From: JAWKNZ01 sp041391425
GTDB lineage: Bacteria > Bdellovibrionota_B > Oligoflexia > Oligoflexales > JAWKNZ01
Assembly (NCBI GenBank): GCA_041391425.1
Contig: JAWKNZ010000019.1
Location: forward strand, 1-63,448
DNA: 63,448 nucleotides
Direction: 5' to 3'
Under the pieces are notes generated by a model that saw only the letters and a list, made by a program, of their open reading frames with translations, was not told the origin of the DNA and ran no database searches. Every line of letters starts with the position of its first letter. Position 1 is the stretch's first letter. Below, in pieces: positions 1-9,925 of the stretch. The position numbers were made by a program, and so were the translations under genes.

Positions 1-2
1 GT

Positions 3-1463
3 AATGAAAGTCAAGTAATAGAGAGAAATCCTGAGGCAAAGGCAGCAAAGGTTGCGGCTAGATTTGCGCAAATGATCGACAATATGACTTTAAATTCACA
101 AGCAGCTGTTTTACCTTTTGCTTTTTTTGCAATGATAAAAGATTTTGAAGTTGCATTGAATAAAAAATGGTCTGAGCCATTGAATGAAGGTGAGCTGAAA
201 GGGCTTACTTATGAAGCCATTGTGGGTTATGGGCCAAATGCATCAGCAAATGATTATGCTAATCGTCATGGAATTTATGTGGTTAAAAATCACTGCGATG
301 CTCCTGCTTTCGATAAGATGAATAATAGAAGCATAAAATTGAAGAAATGTTTTGGACTTTTTCAAGTAGATATTATTGGATCTTCGACACAGGCGGGGAG
401 CAATGGAAGTCGTTATCAGAAAGCAGCTACAAATGCTTGGGACCCTTATATGTGTGGTGAAAAAGGTCTTAATATTGCGAGCAAAAGAGGTGGGATGGAT
501 TTTTGCTTTGCCTTTTATTGGTTGCTGCTGGCAGAAGGAGGTAAGAAATGTCGGGATTTTATGCAAAACGCTCGTGGGTCTGATATTGACGGTAGAGTCT
601 CAAATCCTTGTAATGATAAGCCCGATGCGAATAATATCCGAGCGGTTGACTGGACTTATAAGCTGATTGGACAGGGGACAAAGGTATATGGTCAAGCCAT
701 ACAAGATGCTTGGCGAGGGTTAGGTATAAATTTGCCGTGGGCCATCCAATATTTGTTTTATGAAAACCTGCTACTTTCCGAGTTGTTTTCTCAAAAAACA
801 ATCAGCGGCACCCATTGGAAAGGTAGTGATGAAGATATAAGTGTTCCCTTAACTGCCAGTGAATTTAGCAAAATTACCAGTAATTATATTCTTAAGGAGG
901 TGCCCATTGCCGATTCTAAGAAATCTTGTTTGACAATTTCAGCTGCAAGGTTTCGAAAGAGTATAGGGTTGCCTGCTCTTGAGATTACCCCTGATGCTAA
1001 AGCCTCTTGTGAAGAAATGCTTCTTCAAGGCTCTAATGAAAAAGTTGGAGCTGGAAGGTTGAAAGAGGATAGCAGTAAGCTTAGTACTTCTAAGCAAAAT
1101 CAGGATAATGGTGACAGTGGTGCTGTCTCTTTTGCTAAAGATCAAAATCTTTGCTACGCAGTGATTATGCACCAAGATAGCACCGAAGAACGAGTGATGC
1201 GGTATATAAATTCCCATAGAGAGGCTTTGAAGGCAGGCTTAGGTACAATTGGTTACCATATTGGAGTTTTGCAGCTTTTTGGAACTTCTAGGGAAAAACA
1301 TGTCATGTGGGTTTTGGGAAAGTTTAGCAGTATTAGCGCTGCTAATACTGCTTTGGCTAAAATAAGAGAAGATTCATTAGCTTTAGGGTTAGAGAAGAAT
1401 AACCTTTTATTATTAGAACAATCATTAAGCACCAGCATATGCGATGCATTCGTGTCTTTGTAG
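3..1463 (+). CDS. Hypothetical protein, 5' end outside window
   Basis: The frame is open from base 3 with no stop before the first ATG at 72, so the gene very probably begins upstream and the ATG at 72 is internal. About 487 codons are visible. The middle part is rich in Cys, Trp and Gly. A short FGLFQVD stretch near residue 98 (counted from the ATG) recalls the G-x-x-Q region of lysozyme-like transglycosylases, but that is weak. A Ser/Lys/Asn-rich linker at about 330-360 separates a C-terminal domain of about 100 residues starting near CYAVIMHQD. No family is recognised. The domain layout and cysteines suggest an exported protein. Confidence 0.6.
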   Translation, partial: NESQVIERNPEAKAAKVAARFAQMIDNMTLNSQAAVLPFAFFAMIKDFEVALNKKWSEPLNEGELKGLTYEAIVGYGPNASANDYANRHGIYVVKNHCDAPAFDKMNNRSIKLKKCFGLFQVDIIGSSTQAGSNGSRYQKAATNAWDPYMCGEKGLNIASKRGGMDFCFAFYWLLLAEGGKKCRDFMQNARGSDIDGRVSNPCNDKPDANNIRAVDWTYKLIGQGTKVYGQAIQDAWRGLGINLPWAIQYLFYENLLLSELFSQKTISGTHWKGSDEDISVPLTASEFSKITSNYILKEVPIADSKKSCLTISAARFRKSIGLPALEITPDAKASCEEMLLQGSNEKVGAGRLKEDSSKLSTSKQNQDNGDSGAVSFAKDQNLCYAVIMHQDSTEERVMRYINSHREALKAGLGTIGYHIGVLQLFGTSREKHVMWVLGKFSSISAANTALAKIREDSLALGLEKNNLLLLEQSLSTSICDAFVSL

Positions 1464-1760
1464 CTTTATTGTTTAATAATATGATTTTTTATGAACAGCG
1501 CCCCTTGGGTCTTCAAGAGCTATAGTCTGAATTACCGGTTGGCGGGAATCTAGCCAACTCTGGTACGAGGTGTTAGACTACTTTAGCGTCACATCATGTC
1601 TTTTATTGATGTCCGTTGGATTGTCTTCTTTAATATTTATATTGTGTTGGTCTCATGATAACAGACAAATACAAAACCAATGGCTTCTAATTTCTTGGGA
1701 TTATCTTAATAATTTATTGAAATTTGAAACGCTGGTGTCTTAGCTTGTCTAGACCTCAAA

Positions 1761-2656
1761 TTATTGAATTTGCATAATACAGTGAGCTATTTCATCAGGT
1801 TTTTCTTCTTGCAAAAAGTGTCCAGCATGGAGTTTGGTTGTTCGGGCATTGGGTAAAAGCTTTTGAATGCTGTTTAATGACCGTCCCATTATGGGATCTT
1901 TTATTCCCCAGATAATTTCGGCGTTATTTTCGAAATTCTTGCAATAGGTTTCAATAGCTTCAAAATGATTTAGCGACGGATGTTCTGCATATGTGGGTAC
2001 CATTCTTGCAAATAAAAGGGCGGAATTCCATCGAGAGTATCGCTTCATAGGGTAACGGTAAATTTCAGCTTTATTTCCTTTTAGAGTTTCTCTGTTCGCC
2101 TGTGTTTTATGTAAGCTATACATTGGGAATCGAAAAATTTTAAATGCTAGATCTGGTAAGATCTTTTTGTTTACAAAACTGTGGAATTTAGAAATTTTAA
2201 AAGGAGCTGCTGGTGTTTTTAATCCGGTGTTGAGGATTATGAGACGCTTCACCGGGGTCCGAACAGAGAAGCTGCCAATATTCCGATGGGCCCACCCCAG
2301 TCGTGGAGTATAAGGGGTGATATTTTCTAAATTTAAAGCGTCGATAAGTTCAGCAATACTATTTGCGTGGTTCTTTAAATTAAAATCACTTTTGTTTAAT
2401 GCATCTGATAATCCCAAGTTTAATAAATCGGGGGCTATAACCTCAATTTTGGAAAGATCTAGCTTGCAATAACTTTTCTCCAGAGGAGTGACCACATTGG
2501 ATTGCCATGTAAAAAAAGGCATTTTTCTCCCTTTCCTCCACTTAAAAAGTGTATTTTCCCATATGATGACGGAAAATATTTTCGCTTTAATCCTGGTGGT
2601 ATTTCTTGCTCAACCCAAGATGGAATGCTGTCTGTTGCGTCAAAGATTTTTTGCAT
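1761..2656 (-). pseudogene. Haloalkane-dehalogenase-like alpha/beta hydrolase, frameshifted
   Basis: The N-terminal piece (ATG at 2656) carries the oxyanion-hole motif FLHGNPMWSLLWR and then stops near 2459. The rest continues in another frame. In that second frame the nucleophile elbow is unreadable, but shifting one base over about 2258-2314 restores HDWGGPIG, the classic haloalkane dehalogenase elbow with Asp. The frame then returns at VKRLIILNTG. The catalytic His lies in AGHFLQEE near the C-terminus. Three single-base shifts are therefore needed: near 2461, at the C4 run near 2314 and near 2258. The last two compensate each other. It lies 12 bp after the SWIM gene and was probably co-transcribed with it. 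It may be a decayed gene or a sequencing artefact. Confidence 0.8.
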
Positions 2657-2668
2657 TAGCTGGATCCT

Positions 2669-3535
2669 TTATTCTAGGCTGATGTCAATACCGAATAATG
2701 TTGCAAGTTCACAAGCGTTGAATTCAATTTCGTTTGTATCCAATTCTTTTATAAAGCTTTTATTTGAATGTGATATTAAATCATTTTGGTTTATATCTCT
2801 CAATTTAAAAAATAATTCCGGCTCTGTGTCTAATCGTATTCCGACACCATATAACACAGCAGCAATATGCTTGCACATACCTGCTATATCAAGGCAGTTG
2901 CATGACATTTTTATCTCATGATGATTTGGAAAAAGTCCGTTATGCTCGTCCGTTAATATAGTCATAGTTGCATGCGAAAGTTCACCGGACAAAAGCTCTA
3001 AAAGACTGCCAATATTGTTGCTACAATGTTCAATGATGTATCTCCAAGTTTGTGGCTTAAGTGTATCGAGTTTAACTTCAACTTCGTATAAATTGCCGCC
3101 TGATACAAGTGCTACGATTTTACCGACTTCGATCTGTAGATCAATGACACAACCATTATGAAGGTAACTGCGACCACGTGGCAATCGGTATTCTAGATCT
3201 TTGTATCTTTCAAGGTTTTTGCACCATGCTTTGCCCCAAAATGTCTTGGCTAACTGACGGTTTTTAGTAGTGATTGGGTTGAGAGTGAATCCTTCTTTTT
3301 TTAGTTTAGCAGTATGTGTGGCCGCGTTTTTCTTTAGGTCTTTGACACTGTGTTTGTGAGGCTTTACAGAGTTATCGAAGTCATAGCTTATTTCATTTTG
3401 GCAGTTATAGTCGTAGGATGGTTCTTCGATTTCATAAGTATAGCTTATGCCGTCTTTTTGAGAAAGTGCATTTATTTCTTTGGAGAAAACCTCTGATGTT
3501 CTATTGCTTATCTTTTTTTTTCGCTTTGCTTTCAT
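2669..3535 (-). CDS. SWIM zinc-finger protein
   Basis: This 288-residue protein has a basic N-terminus (KAKRKKKISNR) and a C-terminal SWIM motif, CNCLDIAGMCKHIAAVLYG, near residues 216-235, which gives the C-x-C-x(n)-C-x-H zinc ligands. SWIM domains bind nucleic acid or protein. Bacterial SWIM proteins are commonly encoded beside a SNF2 helicase, as here: the gene starts 5 bp after the helicase stop on the same strand, so the two probably act together on DNA. The ATG at 3535 follows a weak AGTAGG ribosome site. The final 40 residues are acidic. Confidence 0.85.
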   Translation of the reverse strand: MKAKRKKKISNRTSEVFSKEINALSQKDGISYTYEIEEPSYDYNCQNEISYDFDNSVKPHKHSVKDLKKNAATHTAKLKKEGFTLNPITTKNRQLAKTFWGKAWCKNLERYKDLEYRLPRGRSYLHNGCVIDLQIEVGKIVALVSGGNLYEVEVKLDTLKPQTWRYIIEHCSNNIGSLLELLSGELSHATMTILTDEHNGLFPNHHEIKMSCNCLDIAGMCKHIAAVLYGVGIRLDTEPELFFKLRDINQNDLISHSNKSFIKELDTNEIEFNACELATLFGIDISLE

Positions 3536-3540
3536 GCCTA

Positions 3541-6225
3541 CTAACTTTCATTTAGTGCTTGTATATCGAGGCTAACTAAGTTTAAAAGCTCTTGATCTGA
3601 TAATTCAGTAAATTTAATTTCGTCGGTTTTTTCAACGATAGCATTGGCAAGATCTTTTTTCTCGCGGATCATTAAATCAATTTTTTCTTCTATAGTTCCT
3701 TTGCATACAAATTTGTGAATGAGGACGTTATTTTTTTGACCAATGCGAAAGGCTCTATCGGTTGCTTGGTTTTCTACTGCTGGATTCCACCAGCGATCAA
3801 AATGGATAACGTGGTTAGCAGCAGTTAGGTTTAGACCAGTTCCACCTGCTTTAAGTGAAAGAACAAAGAACGGTGGGCCATCTATATGCTGGAACTTTTC
3901 AACTAGTTTTTGTCTTTTATCTACGGCTGTTCCACCATGGATGATCAAACCTTCAGTGCCAAAACATTCGCTTAAGAAATGAGCTAAAATATCAGTTAGT
4001 TCTCGGAATTGTGTGAAAAGCAGGACTTTTTCTTGTCGGCTTGAGATAGTCTCTACTATTTCTTTCAATTTTGAGAATTTACCACTTAGATTTGGCTGGT
4101 ATGAATCGTTTGCAAGGTATTGGGACGGGTGATTGCAAATTTGCTTGAATTTTAATAGGCTAGATAAAATAAGACCTTTACGCTGCATTCCGTCAGAATT
4201 TCGCAGCGTGTCTTTTAGTCGAGTTACTTCTTTTTGATAAAGGGTGGCTTGATTTTCGGTTAGGTAACATTGGCTGGTCAACTCTATTTTATCTGGCAAA
4301 TCATTAATAACACTTTTATCGCTTTTTTTTCTCCTTAGGATATAGGGTGCAATAAGCGTTCTTATTGGAGTGTAATCAATTTTTTTAGTGTCTCCTGTGA
4401 CTTCAATGTTTTTTATTGTTTCTTTAAATTTTGCCTCAGTTCCTAATAAGCCAGGGCAGGTGAAATCAAAAATAGACCATAAGTCTACAAGGCTGTTTTC
4501 GATCGGTGTCCCAGTCATAGCGATTTTTGACGAAGCTTGAAAGGATCGGAGCACTTTTGATTGTTTGGTCTTAGAGTTTTTAATAGCCTGCGCTTCATCT
4601 GCTATTATTGTTTGCCAATCTTGTTGTTGGAGCCAGTCCATTCGCACTGCCATGCCATAAGTAGTTAATATAAAGTCAAGCTCTTCTAAATTTGGCGGGC
4701 CTTCTTCTAAAACTTGTTTTGGTACGTCTGCTGTTGGATGAATTATTTTATAGCATAGGCTTGGTGCGAACTTTTGAATTTCTGAATCCCAATTTCCTAG
4801 GAGAGAAGCAGGAACTATTAATAAACTTGTTTTTTTTACCTTTAGATAGTGTTTTTGTGTTAGCAGCATAGCAATGACTTGGATAGTTTTTCCAAGCCCC
4901 ATGTCATCTGCTAGGCAGCCGCCGAGTTGTAGTGATGTAATAGTTCTTAACCATTCTAATCCTGATTTTTGATATGGTCTGAGGGTCCCCTTAAGGTATG
5001 TTTCCAAAATTTTTTCTAGCTGTGGGTGCTTTGGATCTTTTGGCTTGCGTAGATTGTCAAGTAAGTTAGTCAATTCTGAACTTGTACTTATATCTATCCA
5101 TTTATGTATCTCTTCTGCTTCCAGACTTTTATCTAAATTATCGTTGTTGAGAGAAAATCTACTCATTAAACGCATCGCCTGTGCAAATGAAATACCTTCA
5201 TTGTGGGATGCAGAGACGGCATTGTTCCACACTGAAAGGATTTGTTCGATATGTTTACGATTAACCTCGATCCATTTGCCATCTATTTCAATCAAAGAGC
5301 TTTCCGCTGCTAGTAATTCTTTGGTTTGAGATTCTGTTAATGTTTTGCCGTCAATCGAAAGTCCAATTTTAAAGTTTAATAATTGATTGAAGCTAATTTG
5401 ACTTTTCTTTTTTGTACCTAACTTAACTGCTACTTGGGCTTTTGGTGGACGACCCTTATTCCACCATGCTGGTAATTTACAAATAATACCGGCTTCTTCG
5501 CAGTAGGGAATATCTTGAATAAAATGAAATGCTTCATTAGGATTTAGATAAAATGGTGCATAAATAGATTGGTTTTTTAACGATTTAGCTACAAATTTAC
5601 TTGTTTTCGATGCTTCGTAGATGGGGCGTAGAAGTTGTTGTAGATGACTTTTATCGCTACTCGATAAGGATTTTTTTAATGCGACACCGAGTGGTCGGTG
5701 TTGTATCCTTGCTTTTCCTGGAACTCGAACGCCATAGGTTGATAGAAATGCAAATGGTTTGCTATCTGGCTGTTTATTTTCTGCAAGGTGAAAATGTATT
5801 TTTCCAACATCTTTCCAGTCAGGAAATTCCGTAGTGATAAACTGCCTTGCTGTTATGTTTTTGTCGTTTAGGTACGAATTGATATGAAATTCAAGTTCTT
5901 GCCACAGGGATGTTAGCAATTCAGACGATATATACTCAGCCCCTTCTGTCAATGGAGCTGCTGTTGCTATGTTTGAAATAGTGGTAGCAGTGATAGGAAT
6001 ATGCAATGGATCTATTGTCGAATATGTGCAAAAGGAGCGCATAAAAATATTAGCAAAGTCGTTCCAATATGCCGCAGATAATGACTCTAACCTTAAGGCA
6101 GGCCTTTTTATTAATTCAAGGAGTCCTTTGGCCCGAGAGCTGTTAAATATTTCGGCAATTTGTGATGTTTCTTTGCTATTGCCATAAATACGGAAATTAA
6201 ACGATGGAGTTATAATAATTTCCAT
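3541..6225 (-). CDS. SNF2-family DEAD/H-box helicase (HepA-like)
   Basis: This 894-residue Swi2/Snf2 ATPase probably remodels protein-DNA or nucleoprotein complexes. The N-terminal 400 residues are a variable region typical of bacterial SNF2 proteins paired with SWIM proteins. The motor follows: Walker A LADDMGLGKT near residue 440, motif Ia LLIVPASLLGNW, Walker B DEAQAIKN near 541, motif III MTGTPIEN, then the second RecA lobe with VLLFTQFRE, LSLKAGGTGLNL and DRAFRIGQ. All motor motifs are intact with no frameshift over 2.7 kb. It heads a minus-strand run with the SWIM protein. The ATG at 6225 follows AGGTAAAGCT. Confidence 0.95.
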   Translation of the reverse strand: MEIIITPSFNFRIYGNSKETSQIAEIFNSSRAKGLLELIKRPALRLESLSAAYWNDFANIFMRSFCTYSTIDPLHIPITATTISNIATAAPLTEGAEYISSELLTSLWQELEFHINSYLNDKNITARQFITTEFPDWKDVGKIHFHLAENKQPDSKPFAFLSTYGVRVPGKARIQHRPLGVALKKSLSSSDKSHLQQLLRPIYEASKTSKFVAKSLKNQSIYAPFYLNPNEAFHFIQDIPYCEEAGIICKLPAWWNKGRPPKAQVAVKLGTKKKSQISFNQLLNFKIGLSIDGKTLTESQTKELLAAESSLIEIDGKWIEVNRKHIEQILSVWNNAVSASHNEGISFAQAMRLMSRFSLNNDNLDKSLEAEEIHKWIDISTSSELTNLLDNLRKPKDPKHPQLEKILETYLKGTLRPYQKSGLEWLRTITSLQLGGCLADDMGLGKTIQVIAMLLTQKHYLKVKKTSLLIVPASLLGNWDSEIQKFAPSLCYKIIHPTADVPKQVLEEGPPNLEELDFILTTYGMAVRMDWLQQQDWQTIIADEAQAIKNSKTKQSKVLRSFQASSKIAMTGTPIENSLVDLWSIFDFTCPGLLGTEAKFKETIKNIEVTGDTKKIDYTPIRTLIAPYILRRKKSDKSVINDLPDKIELTSQCYLTENQATLYQKEVTRLKDTLRNSDGMQRKGLILSSLLKFKQICNHPSQYLANDSYQPNLSGKFSKLKEIVETISSRQEKVLLFTQFRELTDILAHFLSECFGTEGLIIHGGTAVDKRQKLVEKFQHIDGPPFFVLSLKAGGTGLNLTAANHVIHFDRWWNPAVENQATDRAFRIGQKNNVLIHKFVCKGTIEEKIDLMIREKKDLANAIVEKTDEIKFTELSDQELLNLVSLDIQALNES

Positions 6226-6452
6226 AGCTTTACCTAAAAATCCTGTTTTGCATGTTCTACTTGTTGTTTCTTTTTAGTGCTAAAAAGAACTGCTCTGATA
6301 GTGCGCATTTTTATAGTGTTCTTTGTTTGTATCTTCATATCTTAACACCTTGGCTTAGCTTCTAGATTATTTACCAACTTTTGTGGTTTTTGTAAAAGGT
6401 TCAGATATATTAAGACTTAGAGATTGTCCAGGACTGTCCATATATTTTTTCT

Positions 6453-6622
6453 TATATCCCGGATCCGAATTTCTAGCCGGTTGCGTCGTTGCTTTGTCGT
6501 CAGGAAATCCTCATGTACCAACATGTACACTGCGGTTTCCCACCTCCTTGCGCCTAGCACCCGAGCGAACTTCGAATCCGTTGAAAATACTGCATTTTTT
6601 CAAAAATTTCAGATCCTGGTTA
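6453..6622 (+). repeat. Palindromic repeat family R1, copy A
   Basis: About 170 bp, found again at 7374-7544 and 45878-46053 (both inverted relative to this copy) and in part at the right edge of the window. The ends are inverted: TATATCCCGGATCCGAA on the left against an AGATCCTGGTTATA end on the right. Inside is an imperfect palindrome centred on TGTACCAACATGTACA, with arms around CGGATTCGAAGTTCGC. It is visibly GC-richer than its surroundings. Short chance frames inside it (for example one reading FVVRKSSCTNMYTAVSH) recur wherever the repeat occurs and are not genes. The rest of 6226-6838 holds nothing else recognisable. Confidence 0.85.
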
Positions 6623-6838
6623 TATTATTGGCAAGATTTGACAACTACTTCATTACGAGTGGGGTAGTTTCTTTTTTCGCGTCTCTTCTGAAATTTCGTT
6701 AGGCATAATGTATACTTTTGAAAGTTTGATACTTTGTCTCCGGTAGTATAATAATGATCGTAGAATTAATTTTATTTTTGTAATCAGTTATAACTTAAGT
6801 TTTTTCAGATGAGCCGATTTTAACTTTACGAAGAAGAA

Positions 6839-7345
6839 ATGGCCAAGGTTATAGACATAATCGGAATTTTTCTGAAGTAAGTCGATCGTGGGCGTTTGAG
6901 GCTGCTAACGAAAGTGAGGTTATGGGAGCGCCGATCCTTTATAGAAAAGATCATGAAAAATACTCGAATTTGCTCAAAAGATTACTCAATTGATCAGTTC
7001 TTCTGATGCTGCGAGAAATAACTTGGATCAGATCACTCTATTATTATCAGAGCTGTCAGCAGTTTTGGAAGATGCATTTAGCTAAGGAAGATAATTACCT
7101 TTATCCTAAATTAGCTAGTTCCAATGATCAATCATTAGTGCAAACAGCTCGAAATTTTCAGGACGAAATGGGTGGCCTAAGTGGTGGATTTGAGAAGTTT
7201 AAAAATGAATGGACCCGTAAAAGATTCAAGATGATACCGAAAATTTCTGTCGTGAGCTAAAGGCTATTTTTTCTGCTGTTTCCAAAAGAATTGCAGCGAG
7301 GAGAGAGAATATATCTCCCTTGTTTGACAAAGTTTTGATGCTTTG
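6839..7345 (+). pseudogene. Hemerythrin-like (HHE) domain protein remnant
   Basis: Spliced across frames, the pieces read MAKVIDIIGIF, then APILYRKDHEKYSNLLKRLL, then ISSSDAARNNLDQITLLLSE, then HLAKEDNYLYPKLASS, then ENFCRELKAIFSAVSKRI. The order H-E early, then H-x-x-x-E, is that of bacterial hemerythrin domains, which bind a di-iron or oxygen centre. At least four frame changes are needed, so no functional protein is made. The remnant ends about where repeat copy B begins and is bracketed by two inverted copies of that repeat. Assignment rests on the HLAKEDNYLYP helix and the upstream YRKDHE. Confidence 0.75.
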
Positions 7346-7373
7346 TTGGAACTTTACAGTTCTTACTTACTAT

Positions 7374-7544
7374 GCATCCGAGATCTGAAATTTTTTGAAA
7401 ACTGTATTATTTTCAACGGATTCGAAGTTCGCTCGGGTGCTAGGCGCGAGGAGGTGGAAACCGCAGTGTACATGTTGGTACATGAGGATTTCCTGACGAC
7501 GAAGCAACGCCGCAACCGGCTAGAAATTCGGATCTGGGATGTAT
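7374..7544 (-). repeat. Palindromic repeat family R1, copy B
   Basis: Inverted copy of the element at 6453-6622, with the same ends, the same TGTACATGTTGGTACATG centre and a few substitutions or indels. Together with copy A it forms a large inverted pair around the hemerythrin remnant. Confidence 0.85.
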
Positions 7545-7666
7545 TATCTAAGAGCGAGTTGCCACTGTAGGCTTCGTTTTTTTTGGGTAATATGGCTTAA
7601 GACTTTGTCGTGGTGTCATAATTACTTTAGATAGAATCATTAGTTATGGTTTTTGTTTTCATACTA

Positions 7667-7931
7667 GGGAGTGTTGACATTTGGGGTAACAGTTCCGTAG
7701 GCCTGAGCAAATACGTAAGCGCTTATCGGCATCGGGGCTGAGCGCTAAACGATAATCGAGATCGTATTCTATTAACGTGCTAACTGTCAGTATTGGCACT
7801 ATACGATACCGGGAGTTAACGGGAGCAAAACCCCATGATAGCTGTTGCTTCGTCTCTGCGCTGCTCATGTACCCACATGTACACTGTGCTGCTTCGTTCC
7901 TCTGCGCCTTGCTCTCATAGGTTTTGCTCCC
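7667..7931. repeat. IS-end relic plus palindromic repeat R2
   Basis: The left end, GGGAGTGTTGACATTT preceded by CTA, matches the terminal repeats of the IS5-family copy at 51097 (GGGCGTGTTGCCATTT) and the MITE at 17917. No matching right end is visible nearby. From 7821 to 7931 lies an imperfect palindrome whose arms are GGGAGCAAAACC and GGTTTTGCTCCC, centred on ATGTACCCACATGTACAC. That centre is nearly the same as in family R1 although the arms differ. The region between (7683-7820) is GC-richer than its surroundings and encodes nothing recognised. Confidence 0.6.
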
Positions 7932-8238
7932 CCTTAATAATAACTCTTTTGGATGATTTTTGGTCTTTTTCTTGTATTAGCTCAAGAACTCGGCATACAT
8001 CTATAGCTGCAGCACATTCCATTGCGCTGCCTCTTGCAATATCAAAATATTTTTTGCAATCTGCTTTTGTTCTTTTACCTGCGCCTTCACCGATATTTAG
8101 AGGAATACTTATAGGGCTTGTTTTATTTGATCAAGCGATGGATCCATGACCACGAGGCATCTCATCTGTTAGCCTTATAGCAATACTTAAAAACTTAATG
8201 GAGCATTGGTAAACGTCCAGTTTTTCATAGCTCATCAT
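7932..8238 (-). pseudogene. Four-helix-bundle (23S rRNA IVS-type) protein remnant
   Basis: From an ATG at 8238 the frame reads MSYEKLDVYQCSIKFLSIA and DEMPRGHGSIA, the typical start of the four-helix-bundle family once named for 23S rRNA intervening sequences. One base later it shifts, and a second shift leads to ISIPLNIGEGAGKRTKADC and ARGSAMECAAAIDVCRVLEL, the conserved core of the family. The end of the gene is replaced by palindrome R2. Two frameshifts and a lost C-terminus make it a pseudogene. The family's role is unknown. Confidence 0.8.
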
Positions 8239-8339
8239 TTGATTTTTTCCTTCTACGTGGTCGTAAGTCGCTCCAGCCCCTATGCCGATAGCGCGAACGT
8301 TTTCGACTAAGTCTAGAGTAAACGAAAATGACAATGACT

Positions 8340-9159
8340 TGAAGTGACATATTAAAGGATCCTTCAGTGGTTAGACGTAGCTCTTTCTGTTATAAAATGC
8401 CTGCATGTTAACAAATAGGTTTTAGCTTTGATCATAACTCATCCGTGAGCATAAATCGGCATAGCAAACTCATTTTTATTATTTGTAGCAAAACAATAAT
8501 ACGAGTTTATTTTTTATTTCAATAACTTACAGCGAATTATCAATATGCCTTAAACTAATCTCGTTTTATCTATTATCACGCGATTTGTAGCAAAGGTGAA
8601 TTTGCTCAAGAGTTTTGTCGTAGCAGTTATTCCTGCTATTCACATAAAAATATATAAGGTACCTCAATTTTTGTAGGCTAATGATTGGTGTATTGCGCTT
8701 ACATAATTTACAATCTCATTTGTGTTTGTTTTTTAGTATTTTTCTCATTACAGGCTTATTTAGTTAAGGTGTCTTTTCTTGAAGCTTCTTTTGATTTTTG
8801 GAGTGTGTTATGCTATCCAACTCTTGTAGTTCAAGGCGTATGTTGAATTTTGATTAAACTGATTTCGTTTTCTCTAAAGTAATAAAATTTGCCGTAAAAA
8901 TGAATCTGTCTAAGATGCCCTTAATAGCAGGGAATCTGCTTATTCGTACAAATAAATAAAATATTCTTTCAATTAAGATATGCAAATAATTAGAACATTA
9001 TTCGACTAAAATCAATAAACTTAAAATCATTTCTCAATAGCATGTAACCCTTACAATATTGCAAATTATTTTTATCATGTCTACTCGTATACTAAATTGA
9101 AAATATTTATGGCCGATCTTCGAAATATTTTGAAATACAAGATACTTTGAGGAGTTGGA
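8340..9159. other. AT-rich non-coding stretch
   Basis: No frame of convincing length or codon use on either strand. Two diverged units of about 55 bases (near 8601-8655 and 8903-8955) share a gaat-tg-cta-aga ... tagcag ... ctgctattc pattern, each followed by an A-rich tract. They lie upstream of the acyltransferase-like gene and could be regulatory or decayed repeats. Confidence 0.35.
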
Positions 9160-9880
9160 ATGGTAAAAGTTTTGGTCCGATATTCCCCCATCGCATCTTT
9201 CATATGTTTTTAATGCCTGACTGCCCTCAGATTCCTTTAATGATTTACGCCTTTATGACAAAGTTTATCAGTTTTGGAAGAGCTTCTGGGTCGAAACATT
9301 AGATGAGGTTGGTGCTAATACTTCATTATTAAAATCTGATGATTTTCTTCGTCAGACAGCAGTGACAGGGCTAGTTGATATGTCTGGTTCAGAGCCTGGC
9401 TTTTGTGCGTTGCATTGTTATTGTGTCTTTGACTTGGAGAGGCCTACAGCTAAGGATCATAGCTATTTTGAAAGATACTTACCAGGTGCGATTGATAAAA
9501 TTAAAGCAGAAGGATTATCGAAAATTATGACGATGGAGTTTTTGTCGGTTTCTAAGCCATTTCGTTCGCAAAAACTTGGGATTTCTCTAGGGCATGTTTT
9601 AGTTTCTTTGGGTTTAAAACTTAGGAAAATGTTGCAAGTCGATGGGATTATTACTTCAGCTAGAGCCGATGTGGGTGCAGCTAATTTGGCTTATCGCTTA
9701 GGAGCAAAGCCATTGATTAAGGATTTGCAAATTAATGGATGCGCTACTGACATAGTCTTTTGGGACAAAAAAGAAGTAGCTACTGCTGACCGGGAGGCGG
9801 AGGCAAAGTATATTGAGAAGTATTGGCGAGAAAAATCAGATTTGCTGAGTGGCAATCAAACGATACGTTTCGCTGCTTAA
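9160..9880 (+). pseudogene. GNAT/autoinducer-synthase-like acyltransferase, 5' end disrupted
   Basis: From 9221 to the stop at 9880 one frame is open and reads DSFNDLRLYDKVYQFWKSFW, then CVFDLERPTAKDHSYFERYL, IMTMEFLSVSKPFRSQKLG and DGIITSARADVGAANLAYRL. The pattern of an acyl-CoA/ACP-binding GNAT core with MEF and GRS-like segments recalls N-acyltransferases related to autoinducer synthases, but it lacks the LuxI signature, so substrate and product are unknown. The natural start, an ATG at 9160 after GAGGAG, is in another frame, and a TGA at 9218 precedes the open part. Either a frameshift plus a stop has damaged it, or translation starts inside (ATG at 9380). It is followed 45 bp later by the diiron-type gene, suggesting one operon. 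Confidence 0.55.
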
Positions 9881-9925
9881 AGTTTACAAATATTGAATAT
9901 ACTAATTGAGTTGAAAGGAAATGGA

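Noticed and set aside
6383..6702. Frames reading FVVRKSSCTNMYTAVSH in repeat R1
   Set aside because: They recur in every copy of a palindromic repeat, lack ribosome sites and change with small indels.
7667..7868. 69-codon minus-strand frame in the IS-end relic
   Set aside because: It spans the relic and half of a palindrome, with no ribosome site or match.
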